Of a DNA stretch of 13,901 nucleotides, positions 6,960 through 13,781 are shown piece by piece. The stretch is from VXLM01 sp034421575 (GTDB taxonomy: Bacteria > Chloroflexota > Dehalococcoidia > Lucifugimonadales > VXLM01): assembly GCA_034421575.1 (NCBI GenBank), contig DAOUKG010000009.1, positions 1-13,901 of the forward strand, written 5' to 3'. Within the stretch, counting starts at the first letter, position 1. Every line of letters begins with the position of its first letter. The notes under the pieces were generated by a model. It had not been told where the DNA came from. It saw only the letters and a list, made by a program, of their open reading frames with translations, and made no database searches. A program made the position numbers and the translations under genes.

Positions 6960-7988
6960 ATGTACAAGATTGTCAGTCAGCGTCCACCGAGCGCGGCAGG
7001 AGTGCTGCCACCCAACTTCGACCTGGAGATGGAGGCCCTGGGGCAGCTTGACGTGGAGATCAGGGAGGTCGTGACGGAAGACGATGACGAGTTCATCGCC
7101 GAGGCGCGAGACGCGGACGCGGTATACGTCCATCGCTCTCAGCTGACGAGACGCGCTATAGAGTCGCTCGAAAAGTGCAAAGTGATCTCGACCGGCAGTG
7201 TCGGCGTCGACAAGATCGACGTCGGCGCGGCAACCGAGTGCGGCATCCCGGTGACCAACGTTCCGGACGTCTTCATCGAAGAGGTCGCCGACCACACGAT
7301 GGTGCTGATCCTCTCGACGTATCGCCGAGTGACCCTGATGGACCAGTTGGCCCGAGATGAGCGCTGGACTCAGGGGCGCGGCGTACTGTCCGCCTTCCCG
7401 CGCCTGTTCGGCATGACACTTGGGCTCATCTCGTTTGGGAATATCGCCCGCGCGGTTGCACACCGGGCGGCGCCGTTCGGGCTACGGCTTCTTGCCCACG
7501 ACCCATATCTGAGCGAGCTTGCCATGACGAAGGCGGGAGTAGAGCCTGTCTCCCTGACCGAACTCCTGCAGCGTTCCGACATCGTGTCGATGCACGCTCC
7601 CGCCACTCGCGAGACGCACCACATGATGAGTGAAGAGCAGTTCCGGCTCATGAGTCCCCATTCGATCTTCGTCAACACCAGCCGGGGCGACACCGTGGAT
7701 GAGCAGGCCCTCATTCGCGCGCTCGACGAGAAGTGGATTTCCGCCGCCGGACTCGACGTGCTCGAAAAGGAACCACCGGACCTCGACAACCCGATCCTGA
7801 AGATGGAAAACGTCATACTGTCGCCGCACGTCGGTTCCGCGTCGGCCCGCATGGATCCTGAGCGCCGCCGCCGGGTTGGACGTGAACTCGCCCTCGTCCT
7901 TCGAGGCCGCTGGCCGCGCGCCTGTGTGAACCCGTCGGTGCTTCCTGAGACCGACCTGGTCCGTTGGAAGCCCTACTCGATGGAGTGA
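6960..7988 (+). CDS. D-isomer-specific 2-hydroxyacid dehydrogenase, CtBP / phosphoglycerate-dehydrogenase-like
   Basis: The family interconverts 2-keto acids and D-2-hydroxy acids with NAD(H) in the cytoplasm. The 342-residue protein has the split substrate-binding domain (about 1-105 and 295-342) around a Rossmann domain. The catalytic triad is complete: R242 in NTSRGDTVDE, E271 in EKEPPD and H290 in SPHVGSAS. The dinucleotide loop reads GLISFGNIAR at 155-164, with Ser and Ala at the second and third usual glycines, and D181 in HDPYL suits NAD. The frame extends about 94 codons upstream, but homology and GAGAGAG nine bases ahead fix the ATG at 6960. It ends 3 bp before pheA, suggesting a substrate linked to aromatic keto acids; a 3-phosphoglycerate dehydrogenase role is the alternative. 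Confidence 0.9.
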   Translation: MYKIVSQRPPSAAGVLPPNFDLEMEALGQLDVEIREVVTEDDDEFIAEARDADAVYVHRSQLTRRAIESLEKCKVISTGSVGVDKIDVGAATECGIPVTNVPDVFIEEVADHTMVLILSTYRRVTLMDQLARDERWTQGRGVLSAFPRLFGMTLGLISFGNIARAVAHRAAPFGLRLLAHDPYLSELAMTKAGVEPVSLTELLQRSDIVSMHAPATRETHHMMSEEQFRLMSPHSIFVNTSRGDTVDEQALIRALDEKWISAAGLDVLEKEPPDLDNPILKMENVILSPHVGSASARMDPERRRRVGRELALVLRGRWPRACVNPSVLPETDLVRWKPYSME

Positions 7989-7991
7989 CGT

Positions 7992-8846
7992 GTGACCTCC
8001 GGCGCCGTCGCATATCTTGGGCCGCAGGGCACCTTCAGCGAAGAGGCCGCGATTCTGTACGTCTCGGATTCGGAGCGCGTACCCTACCCGACCATCCGTG
8101 AGGCGGCCATGGCGGCCGAGTCAGGCAAGACCGACGAGGCGGTCCTGCCTATCGAGAACAGCATCGAGGGCTCGGTGAACATGACCCTCGATTACCTCAT
8201 TCACGACTCGACGCTTTCCATCGTCGGCGAGGCAGTCCTGCCCATCCGTCAGTGTCTCATAGTCGCAGAGGACGGGCGTGCGGAGGACATCGAGACGATC
8301 CGGTCTCACCCACAGGCTCTAGCGCAGTGCCGAAAGTACCTGCAGAGGGAGTTCCCAAGGGCCGAACTCATCGCTTCAATAAGCACTGCCGGCGCGGTAG
8401 AAGAGGCGCTGGAAGAGGGCAGAACTTCGGCGGCCATCGGCAACCGCCGGGCAGCGGAACTGTTCGGCGCGACGGTGCTGCAAGCCGGCATCGAGGACAA
8501 CCCGAATAATATGACCCGGTTCGTGGCCATGGGACGAAACAGTCCCGCCCCGACCGGAGACGACAAGACTTCCGTCTGCTTCGGATTTGACGACGACGTG
8601 CCCGGACTGCTCTATGGCGCCCTGGAAGAGTTCGCCCATCAGAACATCAACCTGGCGAAAATCGAGTCGCGCCCTACCCGTCACGAGCTGGGAAGGTACG
8701 TTTTCCTCGTCGATATGCTCGGCCACCGTGAAGACAAAACGGTGTCAGGCGCAATCGAGGCGATGGAGCGTCGAGTCTCCCGGTTAAAGGTGTTCGGGTC
8801 GTACCCACGGCGACGCGCGCCGAAATCGACTACTGACGAGTCCTGA
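7992..8846 (+). CDS. pheA: Prephenate dehydratase with ACT regulatory domain
   Basis: PheA turns prephenate into phenylpyruvate, the committed step to phenylalanine. The 284-residue protein is of the monofunctional type: there is no chorismate mutase helix at the N-terminus. The catalytic domain (about 4-180) has GPQGTFSE at 10-17, PIENSIEGSV at 53-62, ISTAGAVEEA near 130-139 and the TRF motif at 175-177 that contains the catalytic Thr. The ACT domain (about 183-270) has GLLYGAL and ESRPTR at 225-230, the two blocks that bind Phe for feedback inhibition. It starts with GTG at 7992-7994, with GGAG six bases upstream inside the end of the preceding gene, 3 bp after its stop. The last 17 bp overlap the end of the convergent tyrA. 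Confidence 0.96.
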   Translation: MTSGAVAYLGPQGTFSEEAAILYVSDSERVPYPTIREAAMAAESGKTDEAVLPIENSIEGSVNMTLDYLIHDSTLSIVGEAVLPIRQCLIVAEDGRAEDIETIRSHPQALAQCRKYLQREFPRAELIASISTAGAVEEALEEGRTSAAIGNRRAAELFGATVLQAGIEDNPNNMTRFVAMGRNSPAPTGDDKTSVCFGFDDDVPGLLYGALEEFAHQNINLAKIESRPTRHELGRYVFLVDMLGHREDKTVSGAIEAMERRVSRLKVFGSYPRRRAPKSTTDES

Positions 8847-10422
8847 TACCGAACAGGCGTAGCGATTCCGTAAGTTCCCGCACGCACGCCTGGGGGTCTC
8901 GGTCCCCAAAGATAGTGAAGCGCAGGAGCATGTTGTTCATGCCGTAGCTGGTCAGCCACTGGGCCCCCTCCGGCTTCAGTGCCTGGCCGGTGAGGACGTT
9001 GTCATTGAGTCGCGTGAGCACGGAACAGATATGCTCCACGTCGACTGCCTCATCTGCAAGCACGGCAATGTCGCGCTGGTGATGGTCGAGGTTGGCGGCC
9101 CGCCACTCCCTCGTCTCCTCAGGTGTAAAGACGTGGCGGATGTTTCGACGCTCGATGCGGGCAGTATTCCGACGCGCTCCCTTGCCGGCCTTCCTGAGTG
9201 TGGACTCGGACTCGTCGTCATACGCGAGGTACCACTTGCCGTCGACAACGGCCTGGCGCTTGGTGATCTCGACGCTGTGACCGTCCACGTCGGTAACGAT
9301 GCCCACGTGCAGCCGGACTGCGCTGTCGAATGAGAACGGGTCGCGCACCTGTACGATCGTGAGTTCCTTCGACGCCATCCTCTGGTGCAGATCGCGGTAG
9401 CTCTGCTGAACGCTGTCCACGAGGGCTATGGAATTCGCATAGGCCCGCGCCACTTCGCTGCCCTTGAAGAGCCTGACAATCTCCTCGATGGCCACCAACG
9501 TCTCATCCTCACCCGCCGCAAAATGATCCGCGAGTTCACTGGCCGCCTCCACGAACATGGAGCGGACCACGTCCGAATCCGCCTGTCCCTGGATCTGGGC
9601 GTAGAGGTCGGGATTGCCACCGATGATCCTAGAGGTAAACGCTGCCAGGATGCTGTACGGGGGAGTGCTGTATCGCAGCGACTCCTCGAACGTGTACCCC
9701 AGGTCGGAGGCCTTCGCCAGTGTCTTACCGAACACGAGGTAGGCATAGTGCGCCAGGGTCTGGACGAGCAGCATGTACTTGTCGTGTGTTTCGGCATCCG
9801 TCTCTTCTACGATCGCGCCCTGCGAGCGAAGAAGGGACGTCATCCAGTCGTAGATATCCTGGTCGGTGCGTTCCGTCGGCACCATCATGAACGTCTGGCC
9901 GATGACATCCAGAACCGCCGGCCCGAATAGCGGATGGGTGCCCAGAACACCTACCCCTTCGGGGGCGTACTTCAGCATAGAAGCCATGGACCGAGTCTTC
10001 GTCGAGACCACGTCGAATACGGTCGCGCCGGAACGGAGACGCGGCAGGATTGCGGAGGAGACAACATCGATCTGGTTCTCAGGAACCGCAAGCAATACCA
10101 AGCCGTAGTCCTCGAGCGCCAGTGGCGCGGAAGGTGGAGTCGCCAATGTATCAACAGCGACCCACTCGGCGAACTCGCAGCCATTCTTCATCCTGACCGC
10201 GTCGACCGGACAGGGCGCCTGGGACAGTTCGGCAACGTGCTTGGAGTCCGGGTTGTGGCCTCGTGTATCGCCACTGCGAGCCAGAGGCTTGACGTCGGCC
10301 AGGGTGATCCGCCCGATGTCCGGGACACTCCCGAAGACGCGCTTGACGAGCCACATGCCGATGCCGTCGGCGCCGCCGACTACAAGGAGGTCTTTGGGGG
10401 TTGCGCCATCCGTGTGTTTCAT
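8830..10422 (-). CDS. tyrA: Prephenate dehydrogenase with a long C-terminal extension
   Basis: TyrA oxidatively decarboxylates prephenate to 4-hydroxyphenylpyruvate for tyrosine. The N-terminal part (about 10-345) matches the family: the dinucleotide loop VVGGADGIGMW at 14-24, LLAVPENQ near 110-117, GTHPLFGP at 161-168 with the conserved active-site His163, and VQTLAHYAYLVFG at 220-232. Typical enzymes have 280-370 residues, but this one has 530. Residues about 350-530 match nothing I recognise. They contain a probable strand-rich stretch (355-400), a basic linker (410-435) and an end, LLRFTIFGDRDPQACVRELTESLRLFGI, with the strand-helix rhythm of a small regulatory fold such as ACT. The start ATG at 10420-10422 has only a weak AAG before it. 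The gene is convergent with pheA. Confidence 0.9.
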   Translation of the reverse strand: MKHTDGATPKDLLVVGGADGIGMWLVKRVFGSVPDIGRITLADVKPLARSGDTRGHNPDSKHVAELSQAPCPVDAVRMKNGCEFAEWVAVDTLATPPSAPLALEDYGLVLLAVPENQIDVVSSAILPRLRSGATVFDVVSTKTRSMASMLKYAPEGVGVLGTHPLFGPAVLDVIGQTFMMVPTERTDQDIYDWMTSLLRSQGAIVEETDAETHDKYMLLVQTLAHYAYLVFGKTLAKASDLGYTFEESLRYSTPPYSILAAFTSRIIGGNPDLYAQIQGQADSDVVRSMFVEAASELADHFAAGEDETLVAIEEIVRLFKGSEVARAYANSIALVDSVQQSYRDLHQRMASKELTIVQVRDPFSFDSAVRLHVGIVTDVDGHSVEITKRQAVVDGKWYLAYDDESESTLRKAGKGARRNTARIERRNIRHVFTPEETREWRAANLDHHQRDIAVLADEAVDVEHICSVLTRLNDNVLTGQALKPEGAQWLTSYGMNNMLLRFTIFGDRDPQACVRELTESLRLFGIRTRQ

Positions 10423-10454
10423 GACTTAAGCGGTCTGAGGAGCCATACCAAATG

Positions 10455-10467
10455 GGGCGCGGCGCCC
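10455..10467 (-). promoter_or_regulatory. GC-rich hairpin in the tyrA leader
   Basis: GGGCGC and GCGCCC arms are separated by a single base, so the transcript would fold as a five-pair stem with a three-base loop. It lies between the predicted tyrA transcription start (near 10478) and the start codon, in a leader of about 55 nt. No run of T follows, so attenuation by termination is not supported. Confidence 0.25.
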
Positions 10468-10484
10468 GCAGTACGCGCTTGCGT

Positions 10485-10513
10485 ATCTTACTTACCAACC
10501 TGAATCCGGTCAA
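10485..10513 (-). promoter_or_regulatory. Promoter of tyrA
   Basis: On the minus strand, TTGACC (plus 10508-10513) and TAAGAT (plus 10485-10490) are spaced by 17 bp, matching the sigma-70 consensus in five and four of six positions. It lies about 63 bp upstream of the tyrA ATG. Confidence 0.55.
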
Positions 10514-10571
10514 CGAAACGAAGGCACGGTAATTGTTCAGTGTCGATGAGGTGAACACCCCCTCCTAATGG

Positions 10572-10591
10572 ATACCCGCTTTTGCGGGTAT
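10572..10591. repeat. REP-like palindromic repeat unit
   Basis: ATACCCGC and GCGGGTAT form a perfect 8-bp inverted repeat around TTTT, flanked by ATGG on the left and GACGG on the right. The form GGATnCCCGC...GCGGGnATGACGG is a dispersed intergenic repeat type found in many bacteria. No T-run follows on either strand, so it is a poor intrinsic terminator. Only one copy is in the window. Confidence 0.5.
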
Positions 10592-10646
10592 GACGGTGGC
10601 TGTGTGCATTGTGCGCCCTCACGAAGTCTGAACAGTTACAAGACAC

Positions 10647-10694
10647 GTTCGCCCTGAGCAGCGTTATGCCCCGTGCGCCCTTCGACAAGCTCAG
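10647..10694. repeat. Split copy of a TTCGCCCTGAGC / CCTTCGACAAGCTCAG dispersed repeat
   Basis: GTTCGCCCTGAGC (10647-10659) and GCCCTTCGACAAGCTCAG (10677-10694) are the two halves of an intergenic palindrome that in many genomes appears joined. Here they are separated by 17 bp and share the inverted core CTGAGC/GCTCAG. A further degenerate piece, CTGTCGAAGAG, lies near 10838-10848 in the opposite sense. Recognition is from memory of the motif, not from a search. Confidence 0.4.
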
Positions 10695-10770
10695 ATCCTG
10701 CCCTGTACTGGATACGGGGCCGAACAGGGCCGTGCAGAGATGTCAGTATCCGCCTTGAAGACCACCTCTT

Positions 10771-10801
10771 TTTCCTCTGCGCTCTCTGTGCTCTCTGCGG
10801 T
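10771..10801. repeat. CTCTGCG/CTCTGTG pyrimidine-rich repeat tract
   Basis: Three successive units of the type CTCTGnGnTCTCTG follow one another and end in GCGGTGAA. The complement reads as a CGCAGAGAGCACAGAG series, a low-complexity dispersed repeat seen in intergenic DNA of several phyla. A shorter relative, CGCAGAGACACGGAAGCACC, begins near 13360 on the opposite strand. Confidence 0.4.
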
Positions 10802-10881
10802 GAATCTTCATCCTGTCCTGGGCAGTTACTTGAAAGCCTGTCGAAGAGCGTTTCAAACGCTGGTGGTCTTGAGAGAGTCCC

Positions 10882-11640
10882 TCAGACCAACCCCGCGTTG
10901 TCGCAGAAGGCTTCAAGCATCTCCCGGGACTGCGCTTCGTAAATCGGCGAATAGCCTTCGAACTCCCTGAGGTTGGTCTCCGCCTCCAATTCGGGATCGA
11001 ACAGCGGGCCCATCAGGTCGTAGTCCCCCGCCAATTCCCTGTTCCAAACTCGCAACTCGTTGAGGGTGAGTTGAGGTTCGAACTGAAAGCCATAGGAGGC
11101 GCCGTAACGAAAGGCAAGGCTCTGCCTTCTGAACGTCCCGTCCCGGCAGAGCATGTAACCATAGGCCAGTTCCGTCGCTCCGGGCGGCACAGTGAAACAT
11201 TCTCCATGCAACGTAGGTACCAATGGCACACGCAGCTTACTGAAGACGGGGTCGCGGCTCCCCTCTTCGGTGATCCATATCTTTCTCAGGCCGAATTCGT
11301 AGCCACCGGTTGGCTCGACCTTCCCACCCAGCGCGCGGGCCATGAGCTGTGCCCCCAAGCACACGCCGAACACCGGCAGGCCCCCAGCCATAGCATCAAC
11401 GTAGTACCGACGCTCGGCACTCAGCGCGAGATAATCGTCGTTGGCCGATTGAGGCCCTCCAAGCACGATGATCAGATCGATTTTCTCCGGCGGTGGAGGA
11501 TCGAACTGCTCAAAGTTCGGAGCGCCTTCAAAGACGTTCAACTCGCGGAACTCGAAACCACGTTCGACTAGGGCTGTCGTATAGTTTTCTGCCAGAGTTT
11601 CCGGTTCGGCATGACGGACTATCAAGGCTAGTTTTGGCAT
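10882..11640 (-). CDS. Class I glutamine amidotransferase-like protein with altered catalytic residues
   Basis: The 252-residue protein has the fold of stand-alone GMP-synthase-like amidotransferases, which release ammonia from glutamine or hydrolyse gamma-glutamyl bonds. It starts MPKLALIVRHAEPE. LIIVLGGPQSANDD at 56-69 provides the oxyanion region, and FGVCLGAQLMARALGG at 91-106 provides the nucleophile Cys94. The block that normally reads Q-F-H-x-E reads QFEPQ at 186-190, so the usual catalytic His is Glu188 and the Glu is Gln190. It may therefore be inactive as a glutaminase or use a different chemistry. A C-terminal helical region (195-252) follows. The ATG at 11638-11640 has a weak GAG nine bases ahead. 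It seems to be a single-gene unit, divergent from the molybdoenzyme. Confidence 0.8.
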   Translation of the reverse strand: MPKLALIVRHAEPETLAENYTTALVERGFEFRELNVFEGAPNFEQFDPPPPEKIDLIIVLGGPQSANDDYLALSAERRYYVDAMAGGLPVFGVCLGAQLMARALGGKVEPTGGYEFGLRKIWITEEGSRDPVFSKLRVPLVPTLHGECFTVPPGATELAYGYMLCRDGTFRRQSLAFRYGASYGFQFEPQLTLNELRVWNRELAGDYDLMGPLFDPELEAETNLREFEGYSPIYEAQSREMLEAFCDNAGLV

Positions 11641-11673
11641 GCTTGGTTACTCGTTTTCACCCTCGGTTGTGCA

Positions 11674-11700
11674 ATTAATGGTAGTTGTGACTTATGTCAA
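11674..11700 (-). promoter_or_regulatory. Candidate promoter of the amidotransferase-like gene
   Basis: A consensus -35 TTGACA (plus 11695-11700) is followed on the minus strand by ATTAAT (plus 11674-11679) at 15 bp. The -10 is imperfect and the spacing short; alternatives one or two bases farther match less well. It lies about 35 bp upstream of the ATG. Confidence 0.35.
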
Positions 11701-11843
11701 CGTCCGTCGGAAGTTGCTCGCAATGCGCTCACTCCATCAGGGTGGCTATTCTATACCAACCGCTTGTTGCGGCTAACCAAAGTGTGCACCACCGAGTTCT
11801 CCCACTCCAATTGCATTGGAAAATGAAAATAGACACCTGAAGG

Positions 11844-11849
11844 TATAAT
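11844..11849 (+). promoter_or_regulatory. Consensus -10 box upstream of the molybdoenzyme gene
   Basis: A perfect TATAAT lies 25 bp before the ATG at 11875. No good -35 is found at 16-18 bp; TTGGAA at 11816-11821 is 22 bp away. An in-frame ATG at 11848 overlaps this box, which argues that the true start is the downstream ATG, preceded by AGGAG. Confidence 0.4.
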
Positions 11850-11874
11850 GGTCACCGTCACAGGAGCGACCCGC

Positions 11875-13146
11875 ATGAGTCAGAGCCATCCCGAACCCGG
11901 AGACGTTCTTCAACCCCACGAATCGCTGTGGGAATTCGTCCAGTCACGCGGAATGGAACGCCGTCGTTTTCTCCAACTGATGATGGCCGGGGGCGCCTCG
12001 GCCGTCCTGGCCGCCTGCGGCGTCGGGACGTCGCCGGGCGATCCGACCCAAGTGGCGTCGGAACGGGCGGATTCCGCCCAGGCTGTGACCTCCCCATGGT
12101 TCAAGGATCCCGCGCCATTCATTCAGCGCGAGGACAAGGGCCTGGAGGCCCGGCTGGAAGCTATGCAGGGGATGATCACGCCAAACAGGCTGTTCTTCGT
12201 CCGCAACAATTCCGCGAGCGTGAGTTTGGATACCGCTGACTGGCGGCTCGCCGTTGAAGGCGACGCGGTGGACGATCCTCTGGACCTCACCTACGAGAAC
12301 ATCATGACCCTCCCCAGCCGCACCTTGATCTCATACCTGGAGTGCGCAGGCAATCATCGCGCTATGTTCGACGTAGTTAAGGGGCAAAAGTCGTCCGGCA
12401 CCCAGTGGATGACTGGGGCCATAGGCAACGGTGAATGGGTCGGCGTCGCGTTGCGCGATGTGCTGACCCTGGCGGGCATCCACGCGAGCGCCGTCAGCGT
12501 GCTGCTCGTGGGACTGGACGAGGAATCGCCTGAGGACGGATTCCGGTACGTCCTGCCGGTGGAAAAGGCTATGCACCCCGACACCCTCTTGGCCTACGCC
12601 CTGAACGGAGAAACACTGCCTAAGGACCATGGGTTTCCGCTGCGCGCCCTGGTTCCCGGCTGGGTGGGAAGCGCCAATATCAAGTGGCTGGGGCGGATCG
12701 TCGTATCTTCCGAGCAGATGTGGACACGCAACAACACGACCTCGTACACGCTCATCGGTGATGACTATCCACCGGAGGGCGAGTCAATGGGCAGACCCGT
12801 GACGGAGCAGGTCATCAAGAGTGCTCTCGCCCTGCCCTGGCCCGCGGAGCTTTCGGCAGGACGTCACCGCATCCACGGCTACGCGCACTCACCGTCGGGC
12901 CCTATCTCACGTGTGCAGTGGAGCTCCGACTCCGGAGTCACGTGGGAAGATGCGGAACTGTCGGGCAGCCAACCTGACTACTCATGGGCGCGCTTCGAGT
13001 TCGTCTGGGACGCAGAGGCGGGCGACCGTGCAATAATGACCCGCGCCACCGATGTCGAGGGCAACACCCAACCCGACGAAGTCCCATTCAACGAAAAGGG
13101 CTACCTGTTCAACCAGCCGTTGCCGCATCCGATTCGAGTAGTCTGA
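11875..13146 (+). CDS. Sulfite-oxidase-family molybdopterin enzyme with Tat-type lipoprotein signal
   Basis: The family transfers an oxygen atom to or from small substrates such as sulfite at a molybdenum cofactor. The 423-residue protein has ERRRFLQL at 28-35, a twin-arginine motif, followed by a hydrophobic stretch ending in LAAC with C48, a lipobox. It is probably exported folded and anchored outside the membrane. The molybdopterin domain (about 95-290) has the Mo-ligand Cys157 in LECAGNHRAMF, then WMTGAIGNGEWVGVALRDVL and PGWVGSANIKWL. The C-terminal domain (about 305-420) has the immunoglobulin-like dimerisation pattern with HRIHGYAHS and RVQWSSDSGVTW. AGGAG lies eight bases before the ATG at 11875. 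No cytochrome subunit or heme domain is adjacent, so the electron acceptor and substrate stay unknown. Confidence 0.92.
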   Translation: MSQSHPEPGDVLQPHESLWEFVQSRGMERRRFLQLMMAGGASAVLAACGVGTSPGDPTQVASERADSAQAVTSPWFKDPAPFIQREDKGLEARLEAMQGMITPNRLFFVRNNSASVSLDTADWRLAVEGDAVDDPLDLTYENIMTLPSRTLISYLECAGNHRAMFDVVKGQKSSGTQWMTGAIGNGEWVGVALRDVLTLAGIHASAVSVLLVGLDEESPEDGFRYVLPVEKAMHPDTLLAYALNGETLPKDHGFPLRALVPGWVGSANIKWLGRIVVSSEQMWTRNNTTSYTLIGDDYPPEGESMGRPVTEQVIKSALALPWPAELSAGRHRIHGYAHSPSGPISRVQWSSDSGVTWEDAELSGSQPDYSWARFEFVWDAEAGDRAIMTRATDVEGNTQPDEVPFNEKGYLFNQPLPHPIRVV

Positions 13147-13522
13147 ATCGCAACACGAACGATCTCAGTGGCTAGTGTTTTGCCGCGTTAGGGATTGCAA
13201 GGTACCTATGAGAATAGAGACGGTTCGCGCACGTCCAATCGTTGCTCTTGGCTGAGTATGAACGTGGCAAAAAGCGCCGGAAATCCAGCGGGGGAACACG
13301 GCCTGGAGTTGGTCAAGGAATGACCATTATGGATGGGCAGGTCTCAGGTGGAATGAACGCGCAGAGACACGGAAGCACCAAAAGAAGGCACGCAGGGCAC
13401 GAGACGCAAAGTCATGCGGACACGAGTAGGAAGAGGTGGTAGCGCATACGGGATTATGACTTCCGTTCAATATCCAGTCATATTGGCGTTGGTACCAATG
13501 CAGTTCCGAATGACCGACCGGG
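13147..13522. other. Gene-poor gap with repeat remnants
   Basis: About 376 bp separate the molybdoenzyme from the small membrane protein. Near 13357-13425 is a purine-rich stretch of the type CGCAGAGACACGGAAGCACC, related in style to the tract at 10771-10801. TTGGTACCAA at 13489-13498 is a 10-bp palindrome. The short open frames here lack ribosome binding sites. No clear terminator for the upstream gene was found. Confidence 0.35.
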
Positions 13523-13528
13523 TCATTC
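13508..13528 (-). repeat. Stem-loop across the stop codon of the small membrane protein gene
   Basis: GAATGACC and GGTCATTC form a perfect 8-bp inverted repeat with the loop GACCG. The stop codon of the minus-strand gene (13523-13525) lies inside one arm. No T-run follows on the minus strand, so it is at best a weak or factor-assisted terminator or an mRNA-stabilising hairpin. Confidence 0.35.
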
Positions 13529-13759
13529 CTGAGCAATAGCCTCAATTCTCACCTTAGCCAACTGCCAAGCAAAGTAGCCGTATCCGAGCGCCATGACCAC
13601 AACTGCAAGACCAAAGAAACGCACATCCAAGCCCGGTCCATCAATGAAGAGAAATACTCCTAGACCAGAGTAAATGAGGAACACGACCGCACAAATGACG
13701 AACAAGGCTACAATCACTCTAAAGTAAACCACCTCCAGAATACGCCGCAGTAGCCACAT
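13523..13759 (-). CDS. Small membrane protein with two predicted helices, function unknown
   Basis: The 78-residue protein begins with a positively charged end (MWLLRR) and has two hydrophobic segments at about 12-38 and 48-68, joined by a short loop containing DGPGLD. It ends in a charged tail, KVRIEAIAQE. By the positive-inside rule the N-terminus is probably cytoplasmic. It matches no family that I recognise. It is called a gene because GGGAGG lies five bases before the ATG at 13757-13759, one of the strongest ribosome binding sites in the window, and because the composition is that of a membrane protein. It is divergent from the gene starting at 13883. Confidence 0.7.
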   Translation of the reverse strand: MWLLRRILEVVYFRVIVALFVICAVVFLIYSGLGVFLFIDGPGLDVRFFGLAVVVMALGYGYFAWQLAKVRIEAIAQE

Positions 13760-13781
13760 AACTTCCTCCCGAACAAGTTTT

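Larger units (their letters stand above)
10423..10881. other. Gene-free, repeat-rich gap between tyrA and the amidotransferase-like gene
   Basis: The roughly 460 bp between the two minus-strand genes carry the tyrA promoter at the left. A mosaic of short repeats follows: the palindrome at 10572-10591, the split repeat at 10647-10694, and a pyrimidine-rich CTCTGCG/CTCTGTG tract at about 10771-10801. Two similar ATCCTGYCCTG strings begin near 10695 and 10810. Open frames here are short, lack ribosome binding sites and show no recognisable protein. It looks like a landing place for small non-autonomous repeats. Confidence 0.5.

Noticed and set aside
10572..10591. The palindrome as an intrinsic terminator of the amidotransferase-like gene
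   Set aside because: It lies about 290 bp beyond the gene end and has no T-run on the minus strand; a dispersed repeat fits better.
13242..13442. A 66-residue plus-strand frame in the last large gap
   Set aside because: No ribosome binding site, repeat-derived low-complexity content and no recognisable protein pattern.
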